Shown here piece by piece: positions 1 through 8,659 of a DNA stretch of 55,069 bases. The notes under the pieces were generated by a model. The model searched no databases. It was not told the origin of the DNA and was given only the letters and a program-made list of their open reading frames with translations. This stretch comes from an uncultured Desulfomonile sp. (GTDB taxonomy: Bacteria > Desulfobacterota > Desulfomonilia > Desulfomonilales > Desulfomonilaceae): NCBI GenBank assembly GCA_903896745.1, contig CAITZA010000107.1:1-55069 (forward strand), written 5' to 3'. Positions within the stretch are counted from its first letter, which is position 1. Every line of letters starts with the position of its first letter. The position numbers and the translations under genes are program-made.

Positions 1-1
1 C

Positions 2-325
2 CTCTCTGACGACATGACGCGAATTTGCCTTGACCAGGCATGGTTGGCGAACTGCGCTGTTCATTTCCTGCTTATGTTCAATATGCTGGAAGTCGAAAGA
101 CGATTTGGCCATCGTGGCTATAGACGCGCCATGCTGGCTGCTGGTCGAATTGGCCAAAGACTCTATCTGGCTGCAGCTTCCTTAAGGCTCGGTTGTTGCG
201 GCATTGGCGCCTTTTATGATGCGGAAGCGTCCAAACTGCTGGGACTCAACGATGAATCCAGGTTGACGTATCTCCTCGGCGTAGGGCCTCTCAAAAAAAG
301 GTCCCAAAACAATCGTCCAGAATGA
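2..325 (+). CDS. SagB-type nitroreductase family protein, C-terminal part (cut by the window edge)
   Basis: The reading frame is open from the left edge, so only the last 107 residues are present. They contain the end of the FMN-binding nitroreductase fold: an Ala/Leu-rich helix, then the GCCGIGAFYDAEASKLLGL block, then YLLGVGP. The SagB/ThcOx branch of the nitroreductase family usually ends this way, with a conserved G-A-F-x-D-D/A-E near the C-terminus. The methionine at 14 lies inside the protein and is not a start. Family members use FMN and NAD(P)H or oxidise azolines in peptide maturation. The catalytic N-terminal part and its neighbours lie outside the window, so the substrate cannot be inferred. 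Confidence 0.7.
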   Translation, partial: LSDDMTRICLDQAWLANCAVHFLLMFNMLEVERRFGHRGYRRAMLAAGRIGQRLYLAAASLRLGCCGIGAFYDAEASKLLGLNDESRLTYLLGVGPLKKRSQNNRPE

Positions 326-406
326 TCGGATTCACACTTGGGCAAACGCTTTTCAACAGATTCAGGACGCGAGTTTGGATAAAAATACCGTTGGGAGGCT
401 TTATTG

Positions 407-1252
407 ATGTTTGAAACGATCAGGAAACTTTTCACTCCAGTAGAATCCCTGACACCGGATGAGGCCAGGGATTTCATGAACCAGAATGCTCAGGGCTCCT
501 TTACGCTCCTGGATGTACGCCAGCCCAGGGAATATGAGGAGGGCCATATCGCGGGAGCGACGCTGGCCCCATTGCCTCAGTTGCCTGATTTTTACAACGA
601 ACTCGACTCTCAAAAACCGATTATCGTGTATTGCGCAATCGGTGGAAGGAGCAGAGTGGCGGCTCAGATGCTGGCTGGAAAGGATTTTCGGCAGGTCTAC
701 AACCTGACTGGTGGGATCAAGGCCTGGAACGGCGCTGTTGCCGAGGGCCCTCAGGAAATGAGCATGGATTTGATCACCGGAGACGAAACAGCATCCGAGA
801 TAGTGGCCCTCGCATACTCCATGGAGAAGAACCTCGGCTCATTTTACAAACTGGCGCAAGAAAAAACCGGTGATCCTAAAGTTAACAAATTGCTCGGCAC
901 ACTGGGCTCAATCGAACAAAAGCACAAGGATTTTCTCATTCAGCTGTTTGAAAAACTGGAGCCCGGCAGGGATTCGAGGCAAACCCTGGATGGCATGTCA
1001 AGCAAAACCGTCATGGAAGGTGGGTTTGATACCGAGTCTTTCATGAAACAAAACTGGAAATACCTGCAGAAGGAATCTCATATTCTAGATTTGGCCATGA
1101 TGCTGGAAACCCAGGCGCTTGATCTGTATATTCGGTTTGGGGCCAGAATGAAAAATCCGGACTCGCAGGCTATACTGAACAGAATTGCTGATGAGGAGAA
1201 AGAACATCTCAAGGCTTTAGGAAACTTGAGAAACGAAACGCCCGACGAATAA
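407..1252 (+). CDS. Rhodanese-rubrerythrin (ferritin-like diiron) fusion protein
   Basis: The 281-residue protein has a rhodanese domain (about 15-110) with DVRQPREYEEGHI and the active-site loop YCAIGGRS, whose Cys76 would carry the persulfide. A four-helix ferritin-like domain follows (about 125-275) with two E-x-x-H type motifs (EQKH and EEKEH) plus further glutamates, as in diiron rubrerythrin-like proteins. The start is ATG407 with GGGAGG seven bases upstream, rather than the in-frame TTG at 404. No signal peptide is seen, so it is cytoplasmic. Family knowledge suggests sulfane-sulfur transfer or peroxide/oxygen defence. The pairing of the two domains in one chain is common in anaerobes, but its exact reaction is unknown. 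It is a single gene; the next gene converges on it. Confidence 0.85.
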   Translation: MFETIRKLFTPVESLTPDEARDFMNQNAQGSFTLLDVRQPREYEEGHIAGATLAPLPQLPDFYNELDSQKPIIVYCAIGGRSRVAAQMLAGKDFRQVYNLTGGIKAWNGAVAEGPQEMSMDLITGDETASEIVALAYSMEKNLGSFYKLAQEKTGDPKVNKLLGTLGSIEQKHKDFLIQLFEKLEPGRDSRQTLDGMSSKTVMEGGFDTESFMKQNWKYLQKESHILDLAMMLETQALDLYIRFGARMKNPDSQAILNRIADEEKEHLKALGNLRNETPDE

Positions 1253-1303
1253 GCCTCAGAGTCAGTGCAATCAGATTAAATCCTGGATTTTTAGAAGATT
1301 CGA

Positions 1304-1336
1304 AAACAAAAAGCCCATCCTTGACGGAGGGGCTTT
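1304..1336 (-). terminator. Intrinsic terminator of the small Cys-rich protein gene
   Basis: Read on the minus strand, AAAGCCC pairs with GGGCTTT and an inner TCC pairs with GGA around a five-base loop. A U-rich tract follows (TTTTTGTTTT, the complement of 1301-1310). It lies 60 bases past the stop of the 1399-1689 gene. Read on the plus strand it lacks a T-tract but may also stop the converging rhodanese gene. Confidence 0.75.
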
Positions 1337-1398
1337 CCGAATTCCTATAATCTGCCGTGCAATTCCTACGGCTTAAGTTCCGTAGAGAATCAATATAT

Positions 1399-1689
1399 TT
1401 ATTTCTTTACTTTTTTGGCCTTGGGGGCATCAGCCTTTGCGGCAACTTTCTTGGCCGGGCATTTTTCTATTGTCGACCATTTTCCTGCCCAAGAGATAAC
1501 AGGAGCGCATGGGCCGCAACCGATTTTTTCCTTGCCAGCGGCTTTGCCTTTGCAGAGAACTTTGTCAGCACAGGGGGCGGGCTTACCTTCAGGGCCGTCG
1601 CAAGATACACAAAAATCATAAGCGAACCCTGAGCCAACCAGCGCTAGTGAACCAACCAATACTACCAACAGAACCAACGACTTCTTCAT
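1399..1689 (-). CDS. Small exported Cys-rich protein with Lys/Ala tail
   Basis: The 96-residue protein starts with a clear Sec signal peptide (MKKS, then a Leu/Val-rich core ending near GFA at residue 23). The mature part is about 73 residues and holds seven cysteines (FCVSC, PC, LC, GC, PC, KC) in its first 55 residues, then a basic AKK-rich tail of about 20 residues. There is no CxxCH, so it is not a cytochrome. An AGGAGGG-type ribosome binding site precedes the ATG, and a strong promoter and terminator flank the gene, so it is a monocistronic and probably well expressed unit. I do not recognise a family. It could bind metal or be disulfide-rich and surface-attached. Confidence 0.75.
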   Translation of the reverse strand: MKKSLVLLVVLVGSLALVGSGFAYDFCVSCDGPEGKPAPCADKVLCKGKAAGKEKIGCGPCAPVISWAGKWSTIEKCPAKKVAAKADAPKAKKVKK

Positions 1690-2069
1690 CCTAAACCCTC
1701 CTTAAATAGAAGCATACTCCAATACAAGAGCTGTTATACCATAGATTTATCGCAACGTAGCACGCGTACAAGCCGCTTGTCAAGAAAAATCCTGGTTAAC
1801 TGATATCCTGCCTTCCTTACACATCACATCATCCATCATTGCATAGACCCAATCATTTTCCAATTCGGGCCATCATGTTTTCTGAATAAGTAATTTTTCA
1901 TCAAATTGCAAGAAAAATCGTATAGTTTGAGAGATTAATTTTCACTCACAGCTAGAATGTTTCCCTCTGATTCAAGGGCCTTCCATACTTTTTGATTGCG
2001 CGTATCTGGTGAAAATTTCATGATTGCTGTTCGACGCAAAAAAGAGGAATTGGGGCTAAGGTTGTTTAT
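1690..2069. other. Intergenic stretch between two minus-strand genes
   Basis: These 380 AT-rich bases contain the ribosome binding site and promoter of the 1399-1689 gene near the left end. I see no open frame with a ribosome binding site and no clear terminator hairpin for the RNase J gene. Confidence 0.5.
1754..1783 (-). promoter_or_regulatory. Sigma70-type promoter for the small Cys-rich exported protein
   Basis: On the minus strand TTGACA (1778-1783) is followed, after an 18-base spacer, by TACGTT (1754-1759) preceded by TG, an extended -10. It sits about 65 bases upstream of the start codon. Confidence 0.6.
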
Positions 2070-3740
2070 TCAGACGGTGACTAGAATGGTTTGAACCAGT
2101 GGTTTTCTTCCGAGGGTTCTGTTCACATGCCTCCTGATAGCCAACCTGATGGCGTCTTTTGCGGCATTCCATTCCGCCAGGGTTGCAGGAGCGAGCTCAT
2201 TCAAACAATCCATGACAGCCGCTCTAGCTCCGTCAAGTAATTCTGATTCAACGTCCTGAAAAGTTACCCCCCTCGAATAAAGTTCCGGTATTTTTAGCAG
2301 CTTTGATGTTTTCTCAGAAACTACGATGGTGGCTATAATTATCCCGACTTCTGAAAGATTCCTTCGTTCTCTTAGAACGTCGGGCCCTATGTCTCCCACT
2401 CCCTTGCCGTGAACAAAAACGCGACCAATATCAAACATTGCCTCCAGCTCAAGTCCATTCCTGGAAATCTGTACCAGATCACCATTTTGAGCAACCATGA
2501 CGCGTTCGATAGCCACCCCCTCTTCAATAGCTATACGCGCATGCCTTAGCAGATGCCGGTATTCTCCGTGAATGGGAATAAAATGCTGAGGTTTGGCCAG
2601 TCTTATAAGGGCCCTGAGATCTTTTTCGCTAGCGTGTCCGGACACATGCACATCGGCGATTTTTTCGTACATAACATCGGCCCCGAGCCTGCAAAATCCG
2701 TTAATTAGCTGATTGATGGCTTTCTCATTGCCCGGAATGAACCTGGACGAAAAAATTATGGTGTCCCCATGTTTTACTTTTAGATACTTGTGACGTGAAC
2801 TGGCCATTAATGCCAGCGCCGACATTGGTTCTCCCTGAGAGCCAGTGGATAAAACCGCAAGCTCATGATCGCCTATGTCGTCAACTTCCTTGATGTCCAC
2901 CAGAGTTTTCGGAGGTATGGCCAGATAGCCCAACTCAGAGGCGATTTTTACGTTTGAAACCATTGACCGGCCCACTAAAGCCACTTTTCTTCCAAAAACA
3001 TGCGCCAGAAGGAGAGCCTGCTGGATTCGGTGAATGTTGGACGAGAAAGTGGCAATTAATATTCGACCCTGGGCAGTCTTGAATATTTCTTCGAACGCCG
3101 GTCTTATGATGCTCTCAGAGCGGGTTTCCCTTCGGTTCTCTACATTGGTGCTGTCCGAAAATAGAGCAAGCACACCCCTATGACCAAGAAAACCAATCTT
3201 TTCAATATCGCAAAGTCTTCCATCAATTGGAGCGGGGTCCATTTTGAAATCACCAGAATGTATTATGACACCTTCAGGGGTTTCAATGGCGAGACCCATA
3301 GCATCGGGGACTGAGTGGCACATTCGCAGGCAGTCGATTTTAAATGGACCCAGCTCAATCCGGTTTTCAGGGGAGACCACGTGTCGGTGGAAATTCTCCA
3401 GAAGATCGTATTCCTGAAGTTTGTTTTCGATGAACCCCATGGTCAGGGCAGTGGCAAACACGGGAACTGATATTTTTTTGAGCACAAAAGGTAATGCCCC
3501 GATGTGATCTTCATGCGCATGGGTGATCACGATTCCCAGAACATTCCAGTCGAATTCCGTAAGCCAATCGAGATCCGGGATCACGAAATCGACTCCCGGC
3601 ATGGAATCATCCGGAAACATGAGACCACAATCGATTATGAACGCGTCCTTACCCCAAGCCACAACCATCATGTTGAGGCCTATTTCACCCAACCCCCCAA
3701 AAGGTAAGATTCTCAGCTTTGTTTTTTGAAGAGTCTCCAT
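2070..3740 (-). CDS. rnj: Ribonuclease J (metallo-beta-lactamase/beta-CASP RNase)
   Basis: The 556-residue length is typical of RNase J. The metallo-beta-lactamase part has GGLGEIGLNM near the N-terminus, THAHEDHIGALP (zinc-binding H-x-H-x-D-H, about 75-85), HSVPDAMG, and HSGDFKMDP. The beta-CASP insert has LIATFSSNIHRIQQAL and STGSQGEPMSAL, and VSGHASEKDL and FIPIHGEYRHL carry later metal ligands. The C-terminal domain follows. It is a cytoplasmic 5'-3' exonuclease and endonuclease that takes part in mRNA decay and rRNA maturation. It starts at ATG3740 with a weak ribosome binding site and lies 107 bases after leuB on the same strand, so the two may be co-transcribed. Confidence 0.95.
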   Translation of the reverse strand: METLQKTKLRILPFGGLGEIGLNMMVVAWGKDAFIIDCGLMFPDDSMPGVDFVIPDLDWLTEFDWNVLGIVITHAHEDHIGALPFVLKKISVPVFATALTMGFIENKLQEYDLLENFHRHVVSPENRIELGPFKIDCLRMCHSVPDAMGLAIETPEGVIIHSGDFKMDPAPIDGRLCDIEKIGFLGHRGVLALFSDSTNVENRRETRSESIIRPAFEEIFKTAQGRILIATFSSNIHRIQQALLLAHVFGRKVALVGRSMVSNVKIASELGYLAIPPKTLVDIKEVDDIGDHELAVLSTGSQGEPMSALALMASSRHKYLKVKHGDTIIFSSRFIPGNEKAINQLINGFCRLGADVMYEKIADVHVSGHASEKDLRALIRLAKPQHFIPIHGEYRHLLRHARIAIEEGVAIERVMVAQNGDLVQISRNGLELEAMFDIGRVFVHGKGVGDIGPDVLRERRNLSEVGIIIATIVVSEKTSKLLKIPELYSRGVTFQDVESELLDGARAAVMDCLNELAPATLAEWNAAKDAIRLAIRRHVNRTLGRKPLVQTILVTV

Positions 3741-3847
3741 TTAAATTCAAAATCTGGCGCATCATTTTTGCCAATTAAAGGCTGTAAAATGATCCGCCTG
3801 TTCATCCACACCAAGCGCCTCAAATAAAAAACCCTGGTCTGTGGATA

Positions 3848-4909
3848 TTACGCTATCTTATTGCAGACCAAGTCTCCGACTTCTGCTGTTCCATGCCCCA
3901 TCTGACCTGCTTCAAGTCTCTTTATATCTCTGGACAATGTTTCAGACACGGAGGCCTCTATCGCTCTTGCGGCCTCGGTCTGTCCAAGAGTATCCAGCAT
4001 GATCGATCCGGCAAGAATACAGGCAAGAGGGTTTATTACATTCTTTCCAGTGTATTTTGGAGCAGAACCGCCTATTGGTTCAAACATCGAAACTCCGTCC
4101 GGATTGATGTTTCCACCGGCAGCAATACCCATTCCACCCTGAATCATCGCCCCCAAGTCTGTTATTATGTCTCCAAACATGTTGTCGGTAGCTATAACAT
4201 CAAACCATTCCGGGTTCTTCACAAACCACATGCAAATGGCGTCAACATGCGCATAGTCGGTTTCCACATCAGGATATTCCGATGATAATTCCTTGAAAGT
4301 CCTCATCCATAAGTCCCAAGCATAAGTGAGAACATTTGTTTTGCCGCATAGTGTCAGTTTTTTTCTGGAACCCCTGTTTCTGGCCAGGTCAAACGAGTAG
4401 CGTAAGAGACGTTCGACACCTTTCCTTGTGTTGATGGATTCCTGTATCGCCACTTCATCCGGGGTATCCTTCTTGAAAAAACCTCCTGAACCAACATAAA
4501 AACCCTCTGTGTTCTCCCTAACAACTACAAAATCAATGTCTTCAAGAGACTTGTCCTTGATAGGGGTTTCTACATTTGGATACAGTTTCACTGGTCTCAA
4601 ATTTACATACTGATCCAGCTCGAAACGCATCCGGAGTAATATGCCCTTTTCGAGTATTCCGGGCGCTACGGATGGATGGCCAATAGCTCCGAGGTATATG
4701 GCGTCATGTTTCCTCAAGTCTTCCAACACCGAATCAGGGAGTATCTCACCGGTTTTGAGATAACGCTCTCCGCCGATGTCATAATGGTTGAAATCCAGGT
4801 CAAAATTAAACTTCTCTGCCGTAACCTCCAAGACCTTAATGCCTTCCCTGACGACTTCCGGTCCAGTTCCATCACCGCCTATCACAGCTATAGAATATTT
4901 TGCAGACAT
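3848..4909 (-). CDS. leuB: 3-isopropylmalate dehydrogenase-type decarboxylating dehydrogenase
   Basis: The 353-residue enzyme belongs to the isocitrate/isopropylmalate dehydrogenase family. Visible signatures are [10 protein letters not shown] at the N-terminus, the substrate-loop arginines in [28 protein letters not shown], the lysine and tyrosine region [14 protein letters not shown], the metal-binding aspartates in [13 protein letters not shown], and [15 protein letters not shown] for NAD binding. In leucine synthesis it oxidises and decarboxylates 3-isopropylmalate with NAD. The start is supported by GGAG seven bases upstream. leuC lies 3.7 kb away on the same strand, with guaA and an exported protein gene between. 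A tartrate/homoisocitrate-type specificity cannot be excluded from sequence alone. Confidence 0.85.
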   Translation of the reverse strand: MSAKYSIAVIGGDGTGPEVVREGIKVLEVTAEKFNFDLDFNHYDIGGERYLKTGEILPDSVLEDLRKHDAIYLGAIGHPSVAPGILEKGILLRMRFELDQYVNLRPVKLYPNVETPIKDKSLEDIDFVVVRENTEGFYVGSGGFFKKDTPDEVAIQESINTRKGVERLLRYSFDLARNRGSRKKLTLCGKTNVLTYAWDLWMRTFKELSSEYPDVETDYAHVDAICMWFVKNPEWFDVIATDNMFGDIITDLGAMIQGGMGIAAGGNINPDGVSMFEPIGGSAPKYTGKNVINPLACILAGSIMLDTLGQTEAARAIEASVSETLSRDIKRLEAGQMGHGTAEVGDLVCNKIA

Positions 4910-5173
4910 AATTTCTCCGTTTTTATAGAGACTCTGAGAGTTTGTTTAATTTACCGGTCTCTTACAATCAGGTCCCTTTATCTTTCTCAGCTTATCTCAA
5001 AAACATTACTACAATGTGGCATTTTTCTCAACAAACCATTGAGGCGGCCTTCAGAAACCAAAGCCCAAAGCTCGCTTCAGCAATTGACTAACCTTGGCTC
5101 TAGCCAAAACAGAAGCGACCAGCGACCACATTCCAATCGCGCCCCAGGCCAAGAACTTTTTTCTTCATACACG

Positions 5174-5202
5174 TTGACATTTTATGTATCCAACGCTAAT
5201 CT
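5174..5202 (+). promoter_or_regulatory. Sigma70-type promoter of the candidate small RNA
   Basis: TTGACA (5174-5179) is a perfect -35 box. After a 17-base spacer TAATCT (5197-5202) is an imperfect -10 box. Transcription would begin near 5209, just before the hairpin at 5211. Confidence 0.45.
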
Positions 5203-5208
5203 AAGAGT

Positions 5209-5279
5209 GTGAGGCCGTCTTCTATTTGTATCATGACTCCCCCCCCTTGATACTTTCCCGGAGACGGTCTTCTTTTATC
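5209..5279 (+). ncRNA. Candidate small RNA with a C8 loop
   Basis: An outer stem of about nine pairs (AGGCCGTCT 5212-5220 with AGACGGTCT 5262-5270, one G-U pair) encloses an inner six-pair stem (GTATCA 5228-5233 with TGATAC 5248-5253). The apical loop is TGACTCCCCCCCCT, with eight consecutive Cs. The outer stem is followed by a pyrimidine-rich tail (TCTTCTTTTATC) that could serve as a terminator. A promoter ends directly before it. The loop is complementary to purine-rich Shine-Dalgarno sequences, which would suit an antisense regulator. The alternative is a terminator/attenuator for an unseen leader. The structure was found by eye and no family is recognised. Confidence 0.45.
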
Positions 5280-5490
5280 TAGTAACCTTGGTAGAAATTG
5301 AACTTACGCGCCTCACATCGATCAAACCCGAACTCTTTAGGAACTTCCGTATACTGCCGTCATCACATATTATATTATCATCATCTGCTTACCAGATATT
5401 TATTTCAATTTGCTGGTTGACGCTAGCAGCCAGGCTAACAATCGATTTTTAGGATTACTTGGCATAGCGTGGCGTTAGAACAACGTGCGC

Positions 5491-5531
5491 GTTGACTTTC
5501 CTCAAAACACTTGAGGTCAATATATTTTTTT
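5491..5531 (+). terminator. Hairpin followed by a T-tract
   Basis: TTGAC...GTCAA (outer arms) and CCTCAA/TTGAGG (5500-5505 with 5511-5516) form a nested stem around a five-base loop. TATATTTTTTT follows. No gene is visible directly upstream on this strand, so the transcript it ends would be non-coding. Confidence 0.45.
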
Positions 5532-5781
5532 ACCCCCTAGCTAAACGTCTTCGCGTTCCAGGACAAGAGCATATCTTACTGAAACACTGCAAGAATGTTT
5601 CCGCCAAAAAGGAAATCCCATTCTTGAAGATAAACCGGTAGTTGCAGGAAACATCCTGTTGTATCAGGCTGTTAGTGACTTGGCTCTTCGGCCGTTTTCT
5701 GTTGACAAGCGCCAAACTTTGAATTATTAGGCAAATCGACTTCACCGTTCATCTGACAGCAATATACTGAGGAGAAACAAG

Positions 5782-5979
5782 ATGCCCATATTTCAGTCGC
5801 CAGGGCGGCAGGCCCCATCCAAACCGTACAGCCAACTCAGGGAGGATCCGAAATTTGATCAAATCAAACGTTTGATCGAAAATCTTCCTCCTGAGAAAAT
5901 AGGATCCCTTGAAAAGTACTTACAGCGGTTGAGTAGTGATTCATTAACCGCCAAGACAGCATTGTTTGGCTCGAGATGA
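5782..5979 (+). CDS. Small hypothetical protein (65 residues)
   Basis: The ATG is preceded by GAGGAG at a suitable distance (TGAGGAGAAACAAG), which argues for translation. The protein is hydrophilic, with no signal peptide, membrane segment or cysteine. Residues 25-53 (DQIKRLIENLPPEKIGSLEKYLQR region) read as two amphipathic helices, and the N-terminus is Pro/Gln-rich. It converges on guaA with a gap of only 54 bases. I do not recognise a family. Confidence 0.55.
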   Translation: MPIFQSPGRQAPSKPYSQLREDPKFDQIKRLIENLPPEKIGSLEKYLQRLSSDSLTAKTALFGSR

Positions 5980-6033
5980 TATCAATATCCCCATCTCCTG
6001 CCAAAAGTTCCTGTATCCCCTCGGTATGACCTT

Positions 6034-7581
6034 TTATTCCCATTCAATTGTGCTCGGCGGCTTTGACGAAATATCATAAACTATTCGATTTATGCCTCTA
6101 ACCTCATTTATTATGCGGTTCGATATGACTCCCAAGACATCGTGAGGAATTTTAAACCAGTCCGCTGTCATGCCATCGGTCGACTCAACAGCGCGTAGAG
6201 CCGCCACGTGCTCATAGGTGCGTTCATCCCCCATGACGCCCACTGATTTTACCGGCAGAAGAACGACGAAAGCCTGCCATATATCGCGGTAAAGACCAGC
6301 ATTGCGGATTTCGGCAATTGCAATGGCATCCGCCTCCTGTAGTAACTCGATCCTTTCCCTGGTGACTTCTCCGAGGATTCTGACAGCTAAACCCGGGCCT
6401 GGAAATGGATGCCGCCAAATCATTACCTCCGGTAGACCAAGTTCCAAGCCGAGCTCTCTTACCTCATCCTTGAAAAGTTCACGCAACGGCTCTACAAGGT
6501 TCAGATGCATCCTCTCCGGCAACCCGCCCACGTTGTGATGGCTCTTGATAGTAGCCGAAGGTCCTCCCTTAAATGAGACGCTTTCAATAACGTCGGGATA
6601 AAGCGTTCCCTGCGCCAGAAATTTCACATTTTCAAATCTCGCCGATTCCTCCTCGAAAACCCGAATAAATTCTTCCCCGATGATTTTTCGCTTCACTTCC
6701 GGGTCAATTACTCCTGCCAGCCTTTCCAGAAAGCGATCAGCGGCATCCACGCAGTCAACATCGATGCCGAGATGATGGCAAAATATGCCTCTGACCTCCG
6801 CGGCTTCGTCCTTTCTTAGAAGCCCATTATTTACAAAGATAGGGTGAAGTTGATCCCCTATCGCACGGTGCAGTAATGCGACCATAACCGAAGAATCCAC
6901 ACCACCTGATAAGGCGGCGACAACGTGAGCATCCCCGACGGCCTGCCTAATCTCCTCGACGGTGGATTCTATGAATGAGCTCATGGACCATGTAGGTTTT
7001 AGCCCGGCAATTCTAAACAGGAAGTTATTAATAATTGTACGACCTTCGGGTGTATGAGCGACCTCGGGATGAAACTGAACTCCGTAAATCTTTTTCTCAG
7101 GGTTTTCTATGACCGTAAAATCGGTATCGGACGTTGTAGCAGCGGAACGGAAGCCCATTGGCGCTGTGATGACTTTGTCCCCGTGGCTCATCCAAACCTG
7201 CGTCCCAATCCCGACACCTGCGAGGAGTTTCGAAGCGGAATCCACCGTACTCAAAATCGCCCGACCGTATTCGCGTTCGGACGCGGATTCGACCACACCA
7301 CCGAGAGAATAAGACAAGACCTGAAGGCCATAACAAATGCCGAGAATCGGTATCCCATGCCCAAGAATGGACACATCGAGCTGCGGCGCCTCAGCATCGT
7401 AAACACTGGCCGGGCCACCGGACAGGACGATTGCCGACGGAACATGTTTATCAAAAGCCTCTGAGGCCTTATGACAGGGGTGAATTTCCGAATAAACGCC
7501 GGCCTCACGGATACGCCTTGCGATCAACTGGGTATACTGTGATCCATAGTCCAGGATGAGCACATACTGTTTTTCCGCCAA
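6034..7581 (-). CDS. guaA: GMP synthase (glutamine-hydrolysing)
   Basis: The 515-residue enzyme converts XMP to GMP with glutamine and ATP. The class I amidotransferase domain (about 1-195) has SGGPASVYD, the nucleophile loop GICYGLQ and the histidine-glutamate part FHPEVAHT. The ATP-pyrophosphatase domain has the P-loop SGGVDSSV, and the C-terminal dimerisation domain ends in the family-typical PPSTIEWE. The start is TTG7581 with GAGG nine bases upstream; no better ATG exists in the conserved N-terminus ([17 protein letters not shown]). It is cytoplasmic, for de novo purine synthesis. About 230 bases and a strong terminator separate it from the upstream exported-protein gene, so it probably has its own promoter, which I could not place. 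Confidence 0.97.
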   Translation of the reverse strand: MAEKQYVLILDYGSQYTQLIARRIREAGVYSEIHPCHKASEAFDKHVPSAIVLSGGPASVYDAEAPQLDVSILGHGIPILGICYGLQVLSYSLGGVVESASEREYGRAILSTVDSASKLLAGVGIGTQVWMSHGDKVITAPMGFRSAATTSDTDFTVIENPEKKIYGVQFHPEVAHTPEGRTIINNFLFRIAGLKPTWSMSSFIESTVEEIRQAVGDAHVVAALSGGVDSSVMVALLHRAIGDQLHPIFVNNGLLRKDEAAEVRGIFCHHLGIDVDCVDAADRFLERLAGVIDPEVKRKIIGEEFIRVFEEESARFENVKFLAQGTLYPDVIESVSFKGGPSATIKSHHNVGGLPERMHLNLVEPLRELFKDEVRELGLELGLPEVMIWRHPFPGPGLAVRILGEVTRERIELLQEADAIAIAEIRNAGLYRDIWQAFVVLLPVKSVGVMGDERTYEHVAALRAVESTDGMTADWFKIPHDVLGVISNRIINEVRGINRIVYDISSKPPSTIEWE

Positions 7582-7813
7582 TTTTTACCTCGCATTATTT
7601 TAAACAAAATGTTTTGAACAGATTACGCGCAGATCATTTCTATCGCAACAGGGAATTGCACGAGGCTACAATACTTTCAGTAAAAGTCATCGTTCCAGAT
7701 ATGTTCCTGAAGGATAAACGTATATGTTGGCGAAAGAAACGATGATGTCCCGGGGAGAAAAAGGGAATCACGCCGAACCGGGCGCCTAAAGAGCTGCGGA
7801 GTTAACATGAAAC

Positions 7814-7847
7814 AAAAAAAAGACCGGGGATGACCCGGTCTTTTTTG
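7814..7847 (-). terminator. Strong bidirectional intrinsic terminator
   Basis: GACCGGG (7822-7828) pairs with CCCGGTC (7834-7840) around GATGA. The stem is extended by A-T pairs and flanked by A7 on one side and T6 on the other, so it could terminate on both strands. It sits 17 bases after the stop codon of the 7864-8325 gene, which it clearly serves. Confidence 0.85.
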
Positions 7848-7863
7848 AATGTATAGTTTTACC

Positions 7864-8325
7864 TTATTTAACCTGCTGTTTCTTAACCATTTCGTAAGAC
7901 AGGCCAGGTGTTACACAAGGATTGCAACCCGGTGAATTAACTTCATACTTCTCAACATTGCTGCAGAGCTTGGAACCAGGCGGAAGCACTGGAGGAGCGC
8001 CCCAGGCAACAGGTCCACCAAAAGCGGGAGCAACGGCCTTCGGAGGGATAACCTGCACTTTTTCAGTGATGGTTGTGCCCTTCCAAACACCCCATGGACG
8101 GAAACCGGCTGTATATTGCTCACAACCGCCCAGCATTAATGTGCTGTCGCCGCCAGCCAAACCGCTTGTATTCTTGGTATAGGTTGTTTTTACTTTCATC
8201 GGGATCATAATCATATCACCGGTGTTAGCGCAAACAGGCATACCAGATACTTGAGCTCCGGCAACGGCCACCGCGGTTATAATCATAGCCACCGCGCCTA
8301 AAAGAACGATCATTTTCTTAACCAT
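7864..8325 (-). CDS. Exported hypothetical protein (153 residues)
   Basis: The protein has a Sec signal peptide (MVKKM, then a Val/Ala/Ile-rich core ending near AGAQ at about residue 25). The mature part is Gly/Pro-rich and has about six cysteines (PVCAN, GGCEQY, KLCSN, GCNPC), with a segment rich in Pro and Ala (IPPKAVAPAFGGPVAWGAPP) in the middle. ATG8325 is preferred to the in-frame TTG at 8331 because AAGGAGG lies eight bases before it. The gene stands alone, with a promoter-like element upstream and a strong terminator after it. I do not recognise a family. Cys pairs in an exported protein suggest disulfides. Confidence 0.75.
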   Translation of the reverse strand: MVKKMIVLLGAVAMIITAVAVAGAQVSGMPVCANTGDMIMIPMKVKTTYTKNTSGLAGGDSTLMLGGCEQYTAGFRPWGVWKGTTITEKVQVIPPKAVAPAFGGPVAWGAPPVLPPGSKLCSNVEKYEVNSPGCNPCVTPGLSYEMVKKQQVK

Positions 8326-8659
8326 ACCCAAATCCTCCTTTTATTAGGCCCCACCGAACTCGAACTGTGGAACCACATTTGGAATTATAAACACATAGAA
8401 ACTGTTTGATATTCTAGCTATCAGATCAATCCCAATAAGTCAAGTAAATTTTTCTCTAAAGGGCCTGATAGCGATGCTGACACGATTTTCATCCTAACAA
8501 AAAAGTTTCTTTTATCAAAAAGTTTTTTTTATTGGTTGCATTCAGATAATACATTTTTACCAACTTGGGTTCAACATAAAAAAAGAATCCGGAACATTTA
8601 ATCAAGCCCACATGTTTAGCGTAATCAGCCAAACCCGGGGAGCCGTTCGAGAATGCTCA
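8326..8659. other. Intergenic stretch downstream of leuC
   Basis: These 334 AT-rich bases lie where leuD would often be found. I see only the possible promoter of the exported protein and two A/T homopolymer tracts near 8500-8530. There is no frame resembling the small isopropylmalate isomerase subunit. Confidence 0.5.
8415..8443 (-). promoter_or_regulatory. Possible promoter of the exported 153-residue protein
   Basis: On the minus strand TTGACT (8438-8443) and TAGCTA (8415-8420) are separated by 17 bases. The -35 box is good and the -10 box is poor. It is about 90 bases upstream of the start codon. Confidence 0.35.

Larger units (their letters stand above)
4910..5781. other. Long intergenic stretch with RNA-like elements
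   Basis: These 872 bases have no convincing protein gene. They hold a promoter-hairpin-U-tract unit (5174-5279) and a second hairpin with a T-tract (5491-5531). A frame open from about 5541 to 5730 on the plus strand is readable for about 56 codons but lacks an ATG or ribosome binding site, and may be a decayed gene. The minus-strand frame at 5530-5745 also lacks start signals and looks spurious. Confidence 0.5.

Noticed and set aside
5530-5745. 71-codon minus-strand frame in the long intergenic region
   Set aside because: It has no ribosome binding site, its composition is unlike the neighbours, and it crosses a terminator-like T-tract.
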